From Deltaproteobacteria bacterium (GTDB lineage: Bacteria > Desulfobacterota > Desulfovibrionia > Desulfovibrionales > Desulfovibrionaceae): a stretch of 52,983 nucleotides of DNA. Every line of letters starts with the position of its first letter. The stretch's first letter is position 1. The notes beneath the pieces are model-generated. The model did not search any database and was not told the DNA's origin. It worked only from the letters and a program-made list of their open reading frames with translations. Position numbers and translations under genes: made by a program. Shown here piece after piece: positions 40,886-49,467 of this stretch. The DNA lies in NCBI GenBank assembly GCA_031266055.1, contig JAISBT010000086.1, forward strand, positions 1-52,983. The letters run 5' to 3'.

Positions 40886-41944
40886 ATGTCTGATATTATT
40901 GCAAAAGTTATTGAATGTCTGACCGGCAGCCGGAAAATACTTATCGGGATGCATTTGGGCCCGGATGGAGACGCTCTCGGTTCGCTGGCCGGGTTGGGGC
41001 ATATTTGCGCGGCTCTGGGCAAAGAGGCGCGTTATTACTGCCAGACGGAAATCCCGGAGGATTTGCGCTGGCTGGCTTTGCCCGTTCCGGTTTTGCGCGG
41101 CTTTGCGGAGCTTGGGGGCTGGATCCCCGATTTGCTGGTTTTGGTTGACTGCGCGTCCGCCCGCCGCGCCGGCGCGGAGACGGAGGAATTTTTCGCGGGT
41201 AAGCGGCCGTCCGGATGGGAGCATACCAAAAGTCTGTGCATTGACCATCATTTTGATAACCCCTGTTTTGCCGACATAAATTATGTGGAAGAGGCCGGCG
41301 CCACCGCCGAGCTTATTGCAGTGCTGGCCAAAGCCTTGAACTTGCCCCTGCAAGGCGGGTTGGGTGAAGCGATCTACCTGGGCGTCATGGCGGATACAGG
41401 CAATTTTACTTACTCCAGCACCAATCCCGGGCTTATGCGCCTGGCGGCGGAAATTGTTGAAAGCGGCTTGAATGTGCCCGAGTTTACCAAAAAAAGGGAT
41501 AATACCTGGAGCTTGAACAAAATGCATTTGTGGGGCGAACTTATGCAGGGGCTCCGTAGTTTTGCGGACGGGCGCATTGTCAGCGTGATCATCAGGCGCG
41601 CCATGATGGACAAGCACAATTGCCGCGCTTCGGATCTGGAAGGCTTTGTATCTTTTTTGCGCCAGCTGCGCGGAGTGGAAGTGTCTTTGCTCCTGCGTGA
41701 AAAAATGAACGGTTGCACCAAAATGAGTTTGCGTTCAACAGGCGGGACGCACTCTGTGGATGTCCAGGCCATTGCCGCGCATTTTGGCGGCGGCGGCCAT
41801 AAAAGCTCTTCCGGCGCGGAACCGGATATTCCCATTTTGCAAGCCGAGGCCAGGGTGCTGGAAGTTTTGCTGCCCGCTGTGCTTGGTAATGATTTTCCTC
41901 AAAAATCCGTACCCGCCGGAGGCGTTTATGCGGTATCCGGGTGA
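40886..41944 (+). CDS. nrnA: DHH-family phosphoesterase, NrnA-like
   Basis: This 352-residue DHH/DHHA1 protein has motif I HLGPDGDALGS (23-33), motif II LVDCAS (87-91), DHH at 120-122 (CIDHHFDN) and the DHHA1 glycine motif GGGGHKSSSGA near residue 302. NrnA enzymes degrade 2-5 base RNA fragments and dephosphorylate pAp, and some act on cyclic dinucleotide products. Its placement between infB and truB is common in Desulfovibrio-type and Firmicute genomes. The end overlaps the truB start by 17 bases. Confidence 0.92.
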   Translation: MSDIIAKVIECLTGSRKILIGMHLGPDGDALGSLAGLGHICAALGKEARYYCQTEIPEDLRWLALPVPVLRGFAELGGWIPDLLVLVDCASARRAGAETEEFFAGKRPSGWEHTKSLCIDHHFDNPCFADINYVEEAGATAELIAVLAKALNLPLQGGLGEAIYLGVMADTGNFTYSSTNPGLMRLAAEIVESGLNVPEFTKKRDNTWSLNKMHLWGELMQGLRSFADGRIVSVIIRRAMMDKHNCRASDLEGFVSFLRQLRGVEVSLLLREKMNGCTKMSLRSTGGTHSVDVQAIAAHFGGGGHKSSSGAEPDIPILQAEARVLEVLLPAVLGNDFPQKSVPAGGVYAVSG

Positions 41945-42902
41945 GCGTGCCGCAGATGCGGGAAAAGCTCCGGAGCGGCGCGCCATGCCCCAACAGGACG
42001 GCGTTCTGGTTTTGGACAAGCCCGGGGGGTTGACTTCAGCCGCCTGTGTCGGGTTGCTTAAAAAGCGGCTTGGCCAGAAAAAAATTGGCCATGCCGGCAC
42101 TCTGGATCCCATGGCGACCGGTGTTTTGCTGGTCTTGCTCGGGCAGGCGACCAAAATTTCCGGACAATTGCTGGAAGCCGGCCAAAAAATATATCTGGCG
42201 ACCGTTAAATTCGGATTGGATACCGACACCTGGGATGTGGAAGGGAGGGTTTTAAGCGAAACTCCGCTGGAACACGCGCTTGACTCTGGCCTTTTGAGTT
42301 TTAATGTGTTAAAAGCTGAACTGGCCGGATGGGTGGGCACAATGCGGCAGCAGGTGCCGCCGTACTCGGCGGCCAAACATGCGGGACAGCCCTTGTACGC
42401 GCTTGCCCGCAAAGGTCTGGCAACCCCGTATAAGGACAAAACAATAGAAATTTCACGCGCGGAGCTTGAATGGTTCAGGCCCCCGTTGGCTCGCTTCCGG
42501 ATAGCGTGCGGTTCCGGCACTTATATACGCTCCCTGGCCCACAGCTTGGGGATTCGCTTTGAGTGCGGCGCTGTTTTGGCGGAACTGGTTCGGGAGTATA
42601 GCCACCCCTACGCATTGGATACTGCCGTAAATCTCGACGAGTTACTCGCGAATCCGGAACTTTTGCCGCAAAAAACGCAGTCCATCGCGAGTGCGTTGGC
42701 GCATCTGCCGGCCTTTCGCCTGGATCGGGAAACGGAGTTCAAGGTGCGCAACGGCAATATGCTGCCGCTTGCGCTTCTGCCGGAAGTGGACGGAAACCGG
42801 GTTTTGTTTTTGGATTCCGCCGGCAGGGAACTGGCTCTGGCCGAAAGAAGCCGGCGGGGCGGAGAAGAATTTTGGCGCGTTGGGCGTGGCCTTTGGAATT
42901 AG
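41928..42902 (+). CDS. truB: tRNA pseudouridine-55 synthase TruB
   Basis: The 324-residue protein has the catalytic motif KIGHAGTLDPMATGVL with Asp60. It also has the conserved QQVPPYSAAKHAGQPLY region and the CGSGTYIRSLAHSLG motif. TruB makes pseudouridine 55 in the T loop of tRNAs. I chose the ATG at 41928 because CCGGAGG lies at proper distance; a start at 41985 (MPQQDGVLVLD) would give the minimal core. The C-terminal 80 residues form a PUA-like domain. It is 21 bases upstream of rpsO. Confidence 0.95.
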   Translation: MRYPGERAADAGKAPERRAMPQQDGVLVLDKPGGLTSAACVGLLKKRLGQKKIGHAGTLDPMATGVLLVLLGQATKISGQLLEAGQKIYLATVKFGLDTDTWDVEGRVLSETPLEHALDSGLLSFNVLKAELAGWVGTMRQQVPPYSAAKHAGQPLYALARKGLATPYKDKTIEISRAELEWFRPPLARFRIACGSGTYIRSLAHSLGIRFECGAVLAELVREYSHPYALDTAVNLDELLANPELLPQKTQSIASALAHLPAFRLDRETEFKVRNGNMLPLALLPEVDGNRVLFLDSAGRELALAERSRRGGEEFWRVGRGLWN

Positions 42903-42923
42903 CGACCCAGGAGGGTAAACGCT

Positions 42924-43193
42924 GTGGCTTTAAGTGTTGAGAAGAAAAAAGATGTGATGGGCCGGTTCGGCAAGCATGAAGGCGATACCGGGTCGCCGGA
43001 AGTGCAGATTGCCCTGTTGACCGAACGTATTATTTACCTTACCGGCCATTTTCAGGTACACAAGAAGGATTTCCATTCCCGGCAGGGCCTTTTGAAACTG
43101 GTCGGGCGCAGAAGGTGTCTGCTCAACTATCTGCAAGAGACGGACGTTCAGCGTTATCGATCCATTATCGAGAAGCTTGGCTTACGGAAGTAG
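42924..43193 (+). CDS. rpsO: 30S ribosomal protein S15
   Basis: This 89-residue S15 starts with GTG and is preceded by AGGAGGG. It has the typical [22 protein letters not shown] segment (about 15-36, rRNA-binding helix) and [16 protein letters not shown] (about 42-57). It binds 16S rRNA helix 22 early in 30S assembly. A strong terminator follows 10 bases after the stop, so pnp downstream is only partly co-transcribed, if at all. Confidence 0.97.
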   Translation: MALSVEKKKDVMGRFGKHEGDTGSPEVQIALLTERIIYLTGHFQVHKKDFHSRQGLLKLVGRRRCLLNYLQETDVQRYRSIIEKLGLRK

Positions 43194-43202
43194 TTTTTGA
43201 GC

Positions 43203-43236
43203 GCGCGGGAAGGGAAAAATCTTCCCGCGCTTTTTT
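43203..43236 (+). terminator. Intrinsic terminator of rpsO
   Basis: A perfect 10-bp stem GCGCGGGAAG/CTTCCCGCGC with an 8-base loop is followed by TTTTTT. Confidence 0.95.
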
Positions 43237-43267
43237 ACGCCGTGTTTAACCCGCATAAGGAATTCCC

Positions 43268-43557
43268 ATGGAAGCGGCGTATCGGCATAATGATATGTCG
43301 GACAGGGTCTGGGAGCTTTTGGAGCCTCTCCTGCCCGGACGCAAAGGCGTTTAAGGAGGCAATCAGGCCGCGCTCCGCGCGCAAGAGGGCTTAACGCAAA
43401 AATTCATTTGGCCGTGGATGCGCATGCTGTGCCGATCCGAAGGTCTACTGCTCAAAGCGCAGCAACGGATTGCGCGCAAGCTCGTCAACTTTTCACTGGA
43501 GTAACGGCTGCGGCCGTAGAAAGAAATTTGATCTTCAACCAATTTAATCTTTAACCG
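43268..43557 (+). pseudogene. Remnant of an IS5-family transposase
   Basis: ATG at 43268 reads MEAAYRHNDMSDRVWELLEPLLPGRKGV, which is the start of many IS5-group DDE transposases (written here across residues 1-28), and stops at TAA 43352. At 43390-43440 another frame reads LNAKIHLAVDAHAVPIR, the central DDE motif of the same family. About 43460-43550 reads ARQLFTGVTAAAVE, like the C terminus. The middle of the gene is deleted, with frame changes. No clear terminal inverted repeats were found. It lies between rpsO and pnp. Confidence 0.82.
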
Positions 43558-43561
43558 TTGT

Positions 43562-43665
43562 AAGGGGCATCCGGGCGGAGGGTTCAGGCATGAGCGGATT
43601 AGGCTTTTATGAAGTTGACCCGCTTCCGCGTCTCCCGGTCTGGATATTCCGCCCGGAGTCCCCTT
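43562..43665 (+). promoter_or_regulatory. Long stem-loop in the pnp leader
   Basis: Arms 43562-43579 and 43648-43665 pair at 16 of 18 positions (AAGGGG-CA-TCCGGGCGGA against TCCGCCCGGA-GT-CCCCTT). The second arm ends 17 bases before the pnp ATG, close to its AAAGGAC ribosome-binding site. pnp of Escherichia coli is autoregulated through an RNase III-cleaved leader stem, and this could serve the same purpose. The functional parallel is inference. Confidence 0.6.
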
Positions 43666-43682
43666 AAAATAAAAAGGACAAT

Positions 43683-45896
43683 ATGAGTATTTTCAATCCT
43701 GTCAGGGTTAGCGCCGTTGCCGGCGGCAAAGAGTTTGTTTTTGAAACCGGGCGTCTGGCCAACCAGGCGGATGGAGCGGTTTGGCTGCAATGCGGAGGCA
43801 CGGTTGTGCTGGTTACCGCTTGCGCGGCCCCTTTGGCGGTGGAAAAAGATTTTTTCCCCCTTACGGTGGAATATTCCGAAAAAATGTATGCTGCCGGGCG
43901 TATTCCGGGCAATTTTTTCCGAAGGGAAATAGGCCGTCCTTCCGAGCGGGAAACCCTGGTTTCCCGTTTGATTGACCGTCCCATCCGTCCGCTGTTCGCG
44001 GATGGTTTTGCCGATGAAGTGCAAATTTTAGCCGGCGTTATTTCTTCGGATCAGGAAAACGAATCCGATGCCATGTCGATTACCGCGGCTTCAGCGGCGC
44101 TGTGCATTTCTTCATTGCCCTTCGAAGGCGGGCCGGTGGCCGGGGCGCGTCTCGGCCGGATAAACGGCGCATTTGTGCTGAACCCCACTATAACCGAGCA
44201 GGCCGCGAGCGATATCAATTTTGTTATTGCCGTGACCAAAGACGCGGTGGTCATGGTGGAAGGCGAAGCCGACATGGTGGAGGAGAGCGTGGTGAGCGAG
44301 GCTCTGGCCTGGGGCCAGAAAGAAATCCAACCGCTCATCGCGGCGCAGGAAGAACTTAGAGCCAGGGCCGGTAAAGTAAAACGGAGCGTTACTCCCAAGG
44401 CGGCCTTTCCGCAGCTGGAAACTTTCATCAGGAACGGTTTTGCGGCGGATATAAAACAGGTCATGAGCATCCCGGAAAAGCTTTTGCGCCGGGCGGCCAA
44501 ACTTGAGTTGAAAGACAGGATTATCGGAGCGCTCAAAGCTGAAGGCAGCGCCTTTGCCGCTGATGAAGGCGCTTTGAAGGCCGCTTCCGAGGTAATCGGC
44601 GGAATAGAAAAAGATATTGTGCGCCGCCGCATCAAAGACGAAGGCCTGCGCATTGACGGGCGTGATACCAAAACCGTGCGGCCCATCATGATCGAAACAG
44701 GCGTTTTGCCGCGGGCGCATGGATCGGCCATTTTCGCCAGAGGTGAAACCAAATCTCTGGTGGTGTCCACTTTGGGCAGTTCGACCGATGAACAGCGTAC
44801 CGACTCCCTTGTGGGGGACAGTTTTAAAAATTTCATGCTGCATTATAATTTTCCGCCTTATTCTGTGGGCGAGGTGAAGCCGGTGCGGGTTTCACGCCGG
44901 GAAATAGGGCATGGCGCTCTGGCTGAAAAGGCTTTGCGTCCGGTATTGCCGGAAAATGGCTCTTTTCCCTTTACCTTGCGTGTGGTGGCGGAAACTATGG
45001 AGTCCAACGGTTCGTCCAGTATGGCGGCGGTTTGCGGCGGTTGCCTGTCGCTGATGGATGCCGGCGTGCCTATTCTGGCGCCGGTAGCCGGAGTGGCTAT
45101 GGGTTTGATCAGGGAAGAGGGCGATTACCTTATACTGACCGATATTTTGGGCGATGAGGATGCTCTTGGCGATATGGATTTTAAAATTGCGGGTACCGCT
45201 ACGGGTGTGACCGCGGTGCAGATGGATATAAAAATTTCCGGCATTCCTCCGGAGGTTATGGGCAGGGCTTTAAGCCAGGCCAGGGAAGCCCGGCTGCATA
45301 TTCTGGGTGAAATGGGCAAGGCTTTGTCCGCTCCGCGCGAAGAACTTTCCGTGTATGCGCCGCAGCATGAGGAAGTGGAGGTAAACCCGGAAATTATCCG
45401 TCTGATTATCGGGCCCGGCGGTAAAAATATCAAGCAGATAACCGCGGATACCGGCGCTTCCATTGATATTGACGATTCGGGCAAAATTTCCATTTTCGCG
45501 CCCACGCAGGAGGCTTTGGAAAAAGCCAAGGAAATGGTGTTCTACTACGACCAGCGGGCTGAACTGGGTAAAAACTACCGGGCAAAAGTAAAAAAGATTA
45601 TGGAAATTGGGGCCATTGTTGAAATATTACCCAATCTGGAAGCTCTGGTGCATATATCGCAGCTTGATACCGCGCGGGTGGAAAAAACCGAAAATGTGGC
45701 CCAGTTGGGGCAGGAGATGTTGGTAAAGGTTATTGAAATCAATGGCGACCGCATCCGGGCTTCGCGTAAAGCCGTTTTACTTGAAGAGCAGGGTATTGCC
45801 TGGGATCCGGCGGGCGACGCGCGTCCTCCCCGCCGTGAAGGCGGAAGCAGGGGCGAACGCCATGATCGGGAAAACCGGGGAGGGCGAAGAAGATGA
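43683..45896 (+). CDS. pnp: Polynucleotide phosphorylase
   Basis: This 737-residue exoribonuclease has two RNase PH domains (about 10-230 and 320-540) joined by an alpha-helical domain. A KH domain follows (about 550-615, LIIGPGGKNIKQITADTGA) and an S1 domain (about 620-690, NYRAKVKKIMEIGAIVEILP). It degrades RNA 3' to 5' with phosphate. The conserved FFRREIGRPSERETLVSRLIDRP segment appears near residues 78-100. The C-terminal basic tail is normal. Its stop overlaps the pgl start (ATGATG). Confidence 0.97.
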   Translation: MSIFNPVRVSAVAGGKEFVFETGRLANQADGAVWLQCGGTVVLVTACAAPLAVEKDFFPLTVEYSEKMYAAGRIPGNFFRREIGRPSERETLVSRLIDRPIRPLFADGFADEVQILAGVISSDQENESDAMSITAASAALCISSLPFEGGPVAGARLGRINGAFVLNPTITEQAASDINFVIAVTKDAVVMVEGEADMVEESVVSEALAWGQKEIQPLIAAQEELRARAGKVKRSVTPKAAFPQLETFIRNGFAADIKQVMSIPEKLLRRAAKLELKDRIIGALKAEGSAFAADEGALKAASEVIGGIEKDIVRRRIKDEGLRIDGRDTKTVRPIMIETGVLPRAHGSAIFARGETKSLVVSTLGSSTDEQRTDSLVGDSFKNFMLHYNFPPYSVGEVKPVRVSRREIGHGALAEKALRPVLPENGSFPFTLRVVAETMESNGSSSMAAVCGGCLSLMDAGVPILAPVAGVAMGLIREEGDYLILTDILGDEDALGDMDFKIAGTATGVTAVQMDIKISGIPPEVMGRALSQAREARLHILGEMGKALSAPREELSVYAPQHEEVEVNPEIIRLIIGPGGKNIKQITADTGASIDIDDSGKISIFAPTQEALEKAKEMVFYYDQRAELGKNYRAKVKKIMEIGAIVEILPNLEALVHISQLDTARVEKTENVAQLGQEMLVKVIEINGDRIRASRKAVLLEEQGIAWDPAGDARPPRREGGSRGERHDRENRGGRRR

Positions 45897-46633
45897 TGGT
45901 CAGGTCAACGCACCTTTCGCTGCTGGTTACGAAAAGCGATCTGGATATGGCTCAAAAGGCCGCTGAACTCATTGAAGAACAGTGCAACGAGGCTCTGGCC
46001 ACGCGCAGTCTGTTCAATCTGGCTATTTCCGGCGGGAAAACTCCGCTTTCCCTGTTTCGCCTGCTTTCATCGCCGGAATGGGAAAAACGCATTTACTGGG
46101 AGCGCACGGCTTTGTATTGGGTGGACGAACGGTGTGAATTGCCGGACAGTCCGAAAAGCCATTACGGTATAGCCAGGAGGGAACTGCTTTCGCGGGTTCC
46201 TCTGACCCGCTTCTACCGCATCAAGGGCGAAGCTCACCCCGAAGAAGCCGCCGAAGCGTACGAACGCTTGTTGCGCGACCATTTCTGCCTGGGCAGGGGC
46301 GAGGCTCCGCGCTTTGACTGCATAGTCCTGGGTCTGGGCAACGATGGGCATACCGCCTCAATTTTTCCGGGCCAAAGCGCGGTGGAGGAAAAAAGCCGTC
46401 TGGTGGTGGATCAGTACATTCATTCCATGAAAAGCTCCCGCGTGACCATGACTTTTCCCGTGTTCAACAATGCCCGGTGCTGCATTTTTATGGCATCCGG
46501 CAAGGAAAAACATCCTGTTCTCAGCACGGCGCTCAACCTCATGGCCGAGCCGACCCTGCCCGCGCAAATGGTACGCCCCATAGAAGGGAAGCTGTGCTGG
46601 ATTATAGACGAAGCCGCTTATAAAGGAGCATGA
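45893..46633 (+). CDS. pgl: 6-phosphogluconolactonase
   Basis: This 246-residue DevB/SOL-type lactonase has the phosphate-binding SGGKTPLSLF (46-55), ALYWVDERCELPDSPKSHYG (split as residues 73-92) and GLGNDGHTASIFPG (147-160) motifs. It hydrolyses 6-phosphogluconolactone in the oxidative pentose phosphate pathway. No glucose-6-phosphate dehydrogenase gene is next to it. The overlap with pnp implies read-through from pnp. A strong terminator follows. Confidence 0.93.
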   Translation: MMVRSTHLSLLVTKSDLDMAQKAAELIEEQCNEALATRSLFNLAISGGKTPLSLFRLLSSPEWEKRIYWERTALYWVDERCELPDSPKSHYGIARRELLSRVPLTRFYRIKGEAHPEEAAEAYERLLRDHFCLGRGEAPRFDCIVLGLGNDGHTASIFPGQSAVEEKSRLVVDQYIHSMKSSRVTMTFPVFNNARCCIFMASGKEKHPVLSTALNLMAEPTLPAQMVRPIEGKLCWIIDEAAYKGA

Positions 46634-46683
46634 CCCGCATGTCGCGCGGGCATCGTACCGCGCGGCTTCGCGGGTTTGTAGAC

Positions 46684-46730
46684 CGCAATCCGGCGTTTGT
46701 CCGCAAAAGCAAACGCCGGATTGCGTTTTT
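46684..46730. terminator. Bidirectional terminator between convergent pgl and dsrC
   Basis: A perfect 16-bp stem (CGCAATCCGGCGTTTG and its complement) with loop TCCGCAAAAG is followed by TTTTT on plus. It ends 4 bases from the dsrC stop, so it probably serves both genes. Confidence 0.92.
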
Positions 46731-46733
46731 GCA

Positions 46734-47051
46734 TCATACGCAGCCTGTGGGTTTGGGCAGACCGGCCATTTTGCAGGCGCCTTTGCCTGGCCCGCTCGGG
46801 AAAAGTTCGTAAATTTCTTTAAGCTTATAGCCGGTATTTTTGGTAAGTATGCGCACCATGGGCGCAATCCCGTTCTTTTTGTAATATTCCTGCAAAAAGC
46901 CAATTATTGTATGGTGATCCGCGGTTATCTCGGCAATGCCTTCGCTTTTTTTGACCAGATCAATCCACTCCGGCCCCCAGTCTTCAAAGTTGACCAGAAA
47001 GCCGTCGTCATCCACCTCGAAAGTTTTACTGTCATGAATTTCTTTTGCCAT
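46734..47051 (-). CDS. dsrC: DsrC, dissimilatory sulfite reductase partner protein
   Basis: This 105-residue DsrC has both redox cysteines on its flexible C-terminal arm: Cys93 (GKGACKMAGLPK) and the penultimate Cys104 (PTGCV). Both are required to form the DsrC trisulfide released by DsrAB. The core NGIAPMVRILTKNTGYKLKE (about 60-79) is typical. DsrC carries sulfite-derived sulfur to the DsrMKJOP membrane complex in sulfate and sulfite reducers. It is a lone gene here, as in Desulfovibrio, not beside dsrAB. AAGGAG precedes the ATG. Confidence 0.97.
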   Translation of the reverse strand: MAKEIHDSKTFEVDDDGFLVNFEDWGPEWIDLVKKSEGIAEITADHHTIIGFLQEYYKKNGIAPMVRILTKNTGYKLKEIYELFPSGPGKGACKMAGLPKPTGCV

Positions 47052-47127
47052 CAGCCAGCTCCTTAAAATATCAATGCGCTTAAACTAATCATTAGGCGGT
47101 ACTTGTCCAGTATTTTTCAGGTAACCG

Positions 47128-47155
47128 GCATTTCAAGCGTAAAATGCTCTAAAAT
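47128..47155 (+). repeat. Short fragment of repeat family A
   Basis: GGCATTTCAAGCGTAAAATGCTCTAAAA is a closed-up version of the left-end palindrome (GCATTT/AAATGC). It lies between the class IV aminotransferase and dsrC. Confidence 0.55.
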
Positions 47156-48117
47156 GGTACGCCGTTCAGCGCAATATCCCGCTGAATAAGCCGGCGCAAA
47201 AGTTTTGCCGTCGGCCCGACCCGGCCTTCCCGGCCCGCGGGGCCGATTTTTTTGCCTTCATACTCCACAATGGCCGCGCAGTCCGGGCCGGTGCCCAGCA
47301 GGAGCAGTTCCGCCGCTGTAAACAGTTCTTTTTCCGGGATGGGGCGGATGATACATTCCATAGATTCCTGCGCGTCATTTTTAAGCAACTCCACTGCGCG
47401 GCGGATGGTAGTGCCCGGCAGGGCGTGGGTAAATTCCGGGATCACAAGCCGCTTCTTTGCATCAACCATGCAGATATTGGCTATGGCGCTTTCAGCCAGA
47501 AAACCGTTGTGATCAAGGCAGATCGGCACGTCACAGCCGCGTTCATGGGCTTCCTTCGTCATCAGGGCCGCGGCCTGATAATTGGTGCTTTTGATGTGCG
47601 AAAACTGTTCCTGCCGGGCGGCAAAGGAACCCCGGCACGCTTTGATGCCTTCGGTAAACCAGCTTTCCGGCCTGGGAACCAGGCTTGTGGCTACAAGATA
47701 GAGACTTTGAACCGCGCTCTCGGCCGGGTCAACCCCGAATCCGCCTGGGCCGCGTCCCAGAAAGATGCGCAGCATACCGCTGTCCGCACCGGCAGCGCGG
47801 GCGAAATCCAGCGTCAGGGCGCGCAAATCTTCGGGGGATACGCCGGGTAAATTCAGAAAGACCGCCGCGGCCGAACGCTGAAGACGCTTCAGATGCTCGT
47901 CCAGTTGATAAATACGGCGGTCAATATATTTCATGGCTTCAAAAACTCCGTCCCCCCGGTGGAAAAGATGATCGTCAACAGGGGCGAGCATAAGCCGGGT
48001 GTCTTTGACCACAGCGCCCAGGCGGTGATCATAGAAAGCCAGAAAATGTTCCGCTCCGGGCCGCGCACAGGCGAGCAAAGCCTGAAAATATGCCTGACTG
48101 TCCAAAATTTTAAACAT
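47149..48117 (-). CDS. Class IV aminotransferase (branched-chain or D-amino-acid type)
   Basis: This 322-residue fold-type IV PLP enzyme carries FHRGDGVFEAMKYIDRRIYQL near residue 52 (the GDGVFE family motif). The PLP lysine is in SHIKSTNYQAAAL at about 176, followed by AESAIANICMV and LPGTTIRRAVEL. Branched-chain transaminases, D-alanine transaminases and aminodeoxychorismate lyases share these features, so the substrate is left open. I chose the ATG at 48117 (MFKILDSQ), with GAGGTT upstream. It is 97 bases upstream of dsrC on the same strand. Confidence 0.88.
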   Translation of the reverse strand: MFKILDSQAYFQALLACARPGAEHFLAFYDHRLGAVVKDTRLMLAPVDDHLFHRGDGVFEAMKYIDRRIYQLDEHLKRLQRSAAAVFLNLPGVSPEDLRALTLDFARAAGADSGMLRIFLGRGPGGFGVDPAESAVQSLYLVATSLVPRPESWFTEGIKACRGSFAARQEQFSHIKSTNYQAAALMTKEAHERGCDVPICLDHNGFLAESAIANICMVDAKKRLVIPEFTHALPGTTIRRAVELLKNDAQESMECIIRPIPEKELFTAAELLLLGTGPDCAAIVEYEGKKIGPAGREGRVGPTAKLLRRLIQRDIALNGVPF

Positions 48118-48239
48118 ATGAACCTCGCGTCCGCATTCTAGCCGCAAGGGCATAAGCCTTCAAGAATTAATTCTCCCCCGCCGTCAGGCGGCAAGCCCGT
48201 GCGCATTAAAATGGCAGGGGTGCAGCTGCGAAAATTTAC

Positions 48240-48268
48240 TTGACATTGAGTATCAATATCAAATATGT
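48240..48268 (+). promoter_or_regulatory. Fur-box-like site over the exbB promoter
   Basis: The 19-mer at 48242-48260 matches the Fur consensus GATAATGATAATCATTATC at 14 positions. It overlaps TTGACA (48240-48245) and lies over the spacer to an ATATGT/TATGTT -10. Iron-bound Fur there would block transcription of exbB-exbD-tonB. Confidence 0.65.
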
Positions 48269-48304
48269 TGGCGTGCATTTTCATACAAAAGAGGTTCGGC
48301 AGGT

Positions 48305-49003
48305 ATGAGTTTCATGTTTCAGGCGGTTGCCCAGGCCACTGCCGTTTCGCAATGCGTCCTTGGTCTTCTGGCTCTTATGTCTGTGGCAAGCTGGGCGTTT
48401 ATGCTCGGCAAATGGAGGCGGCTCCGGCGGACGCAAAAACAGGGCGCGGCTATTCTGGAACAACTGGATCATGCCTCCTGCCTTGCCGCGGCATTGGAAT
48501 TGTTGTCGGGCATCCGGAGTTCTCCTTTTTATGGCATCGCCCGCAGAGGCATCCGGGAATTCAACCGGATCAGCAAGACGGGCGAAGCGGCGCTTCTGCT
48601 TAACGGCAACGTCCGCCGCGCGTTACATTATGGCATAGCGGAACAGATGGGCAAGTTGAAATCGGCTGTTTCCCTGCTGGCCACAACCGCTAATACCGCT
48701 CCGTTCATAGGGCTTTTCGGAACCGTATGGGGCATAATGAATTCATTTCACGCCATCGCGCAAATGAAAAGCGTTTCTTTGGCCACCATCGCGCCCGGCA
48801 TCGCCGAGGCCCTTATCGCGACGGCAATGGGCCTCTTTGTGGCCATCCCCGCGACGTTGGGCTACAACATCTTCCGCGCGAAACTTTCCGGCATGGAAAG
48901 TGAATGCATCAATTTTGCCGGAGTACTCCTGAACAGAATGCGGCATGAAGCGGCGGCCCACCCGCAGGGGATTCGTTTCGCCGGCTTGGAGGAGGCCGCA
49001 TAA
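48305..49003 (+). CDS. exbB: ExbB/TolQ-type proton channel protein
   Basis: This 232-residue inner-membrane protein has three transmembrane segments, at about 14-34, 122-142 and 165-187. The conserved block TANTAPFIGLFGTVWGIM (128-145) and the functional Glu168 in GIAEALIATAMGLF are present. With ExbD it forms the proton-driven motor that energises TonB. The gene set exbB-exbD-tonB followed by a TonB-dependent receptor favours ExbB over TolQ. It touches exbD at the junction ATAATGG. No strong Shine-Dalgarno is visible. Confidence 0.92.
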   Translation: MSFMFQAVAQATAVSQCVLGLLALMSVASWAFMLGKWRRLRRTQKQGAAILEQLDHASCLAAALELLSGIRSSPFYGIARRGIREFNRISKTGEAALLLNGNVRRALHYGIAEQMGKLKSAVSLLATTANTAPFIGLFGTVWGIMNSFHAIAQMKSVSLATIAPGIAEALIATAMGLFVAIPATLGYNIFRAKLSGMESECINFAGVLLNRMRHEAAAHPQGIRFAGLEEAA

Positions 49004-49467
49004 TGGAAGCGTCTTCCACTTCCGGAGACGATTTTGTCTCCGAAATAAACGTGACGCCTTTTGTGGATGTCATGCTTGTTCTGCTGGTCATTTTCATGGT
49101 CACGGCGCCCATGATGGCGGAAGGACTGGACGTTGACCTGCCGCCCGTGCGGGAATCCGAACTGCTGGCCGCTGACGGCGACCATATGCTTCTGACCATC
49201 AAGGATGACGGCAGCCTGTTTTTGGATGAATATCCCGTATCGCCCGGTTCTTTGCCCGCCACGCTGATGGAACAGGTTGTGCGAACGCATAAACAACTGC
49301 TCCTGCGGGCGGACAAAAACGTGCCCTATGGCGCGGTCATGGAGGTCATGGGGAAAATACGCGCTGCCGGCGTAGACAACCTGGGCCTGGTGACGACTTC
49401 GGAGGCGCCGGGAGAAAGTACACCGGGCCGCGGGCCGCGGGCTGTGGAGGACGTGGGGCAGCAATGA
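49003..49467 (+). CDS. exbD: ExbD/TolR-type motor protein
   Basis: The 154-residue product has one transmembrane helix at about 19-40, containing the essential Asp22 (INVTPFVDVMLVLLVIFMV, residues 15-33). A periplasmic domain follows with the LRADKNVPYGAVMEVMGKIRAAG segment (about 99-121). It forms the inner part of the ExbBD channel and contacts TonB. The C-terminal 20 residues are Gly/Pro-rich. It overlaps tonB by four bases, so the three genes are translationally coupled. Confidence 0.93.
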   Translation: MEASSTSGDDFVSEINVTPFVDVMLVLLVIFMVTAPMMAEGLDVDLPPVRESELLAADGDHMLLTIKDDGSLFLDEYPVSPGSLPATLMEQVVRTHKQLLLRADKNVPYGAVMEVMGKIRAAGVDNLGLVTTSEAPGESTPGRGPRAVEDVGQQ

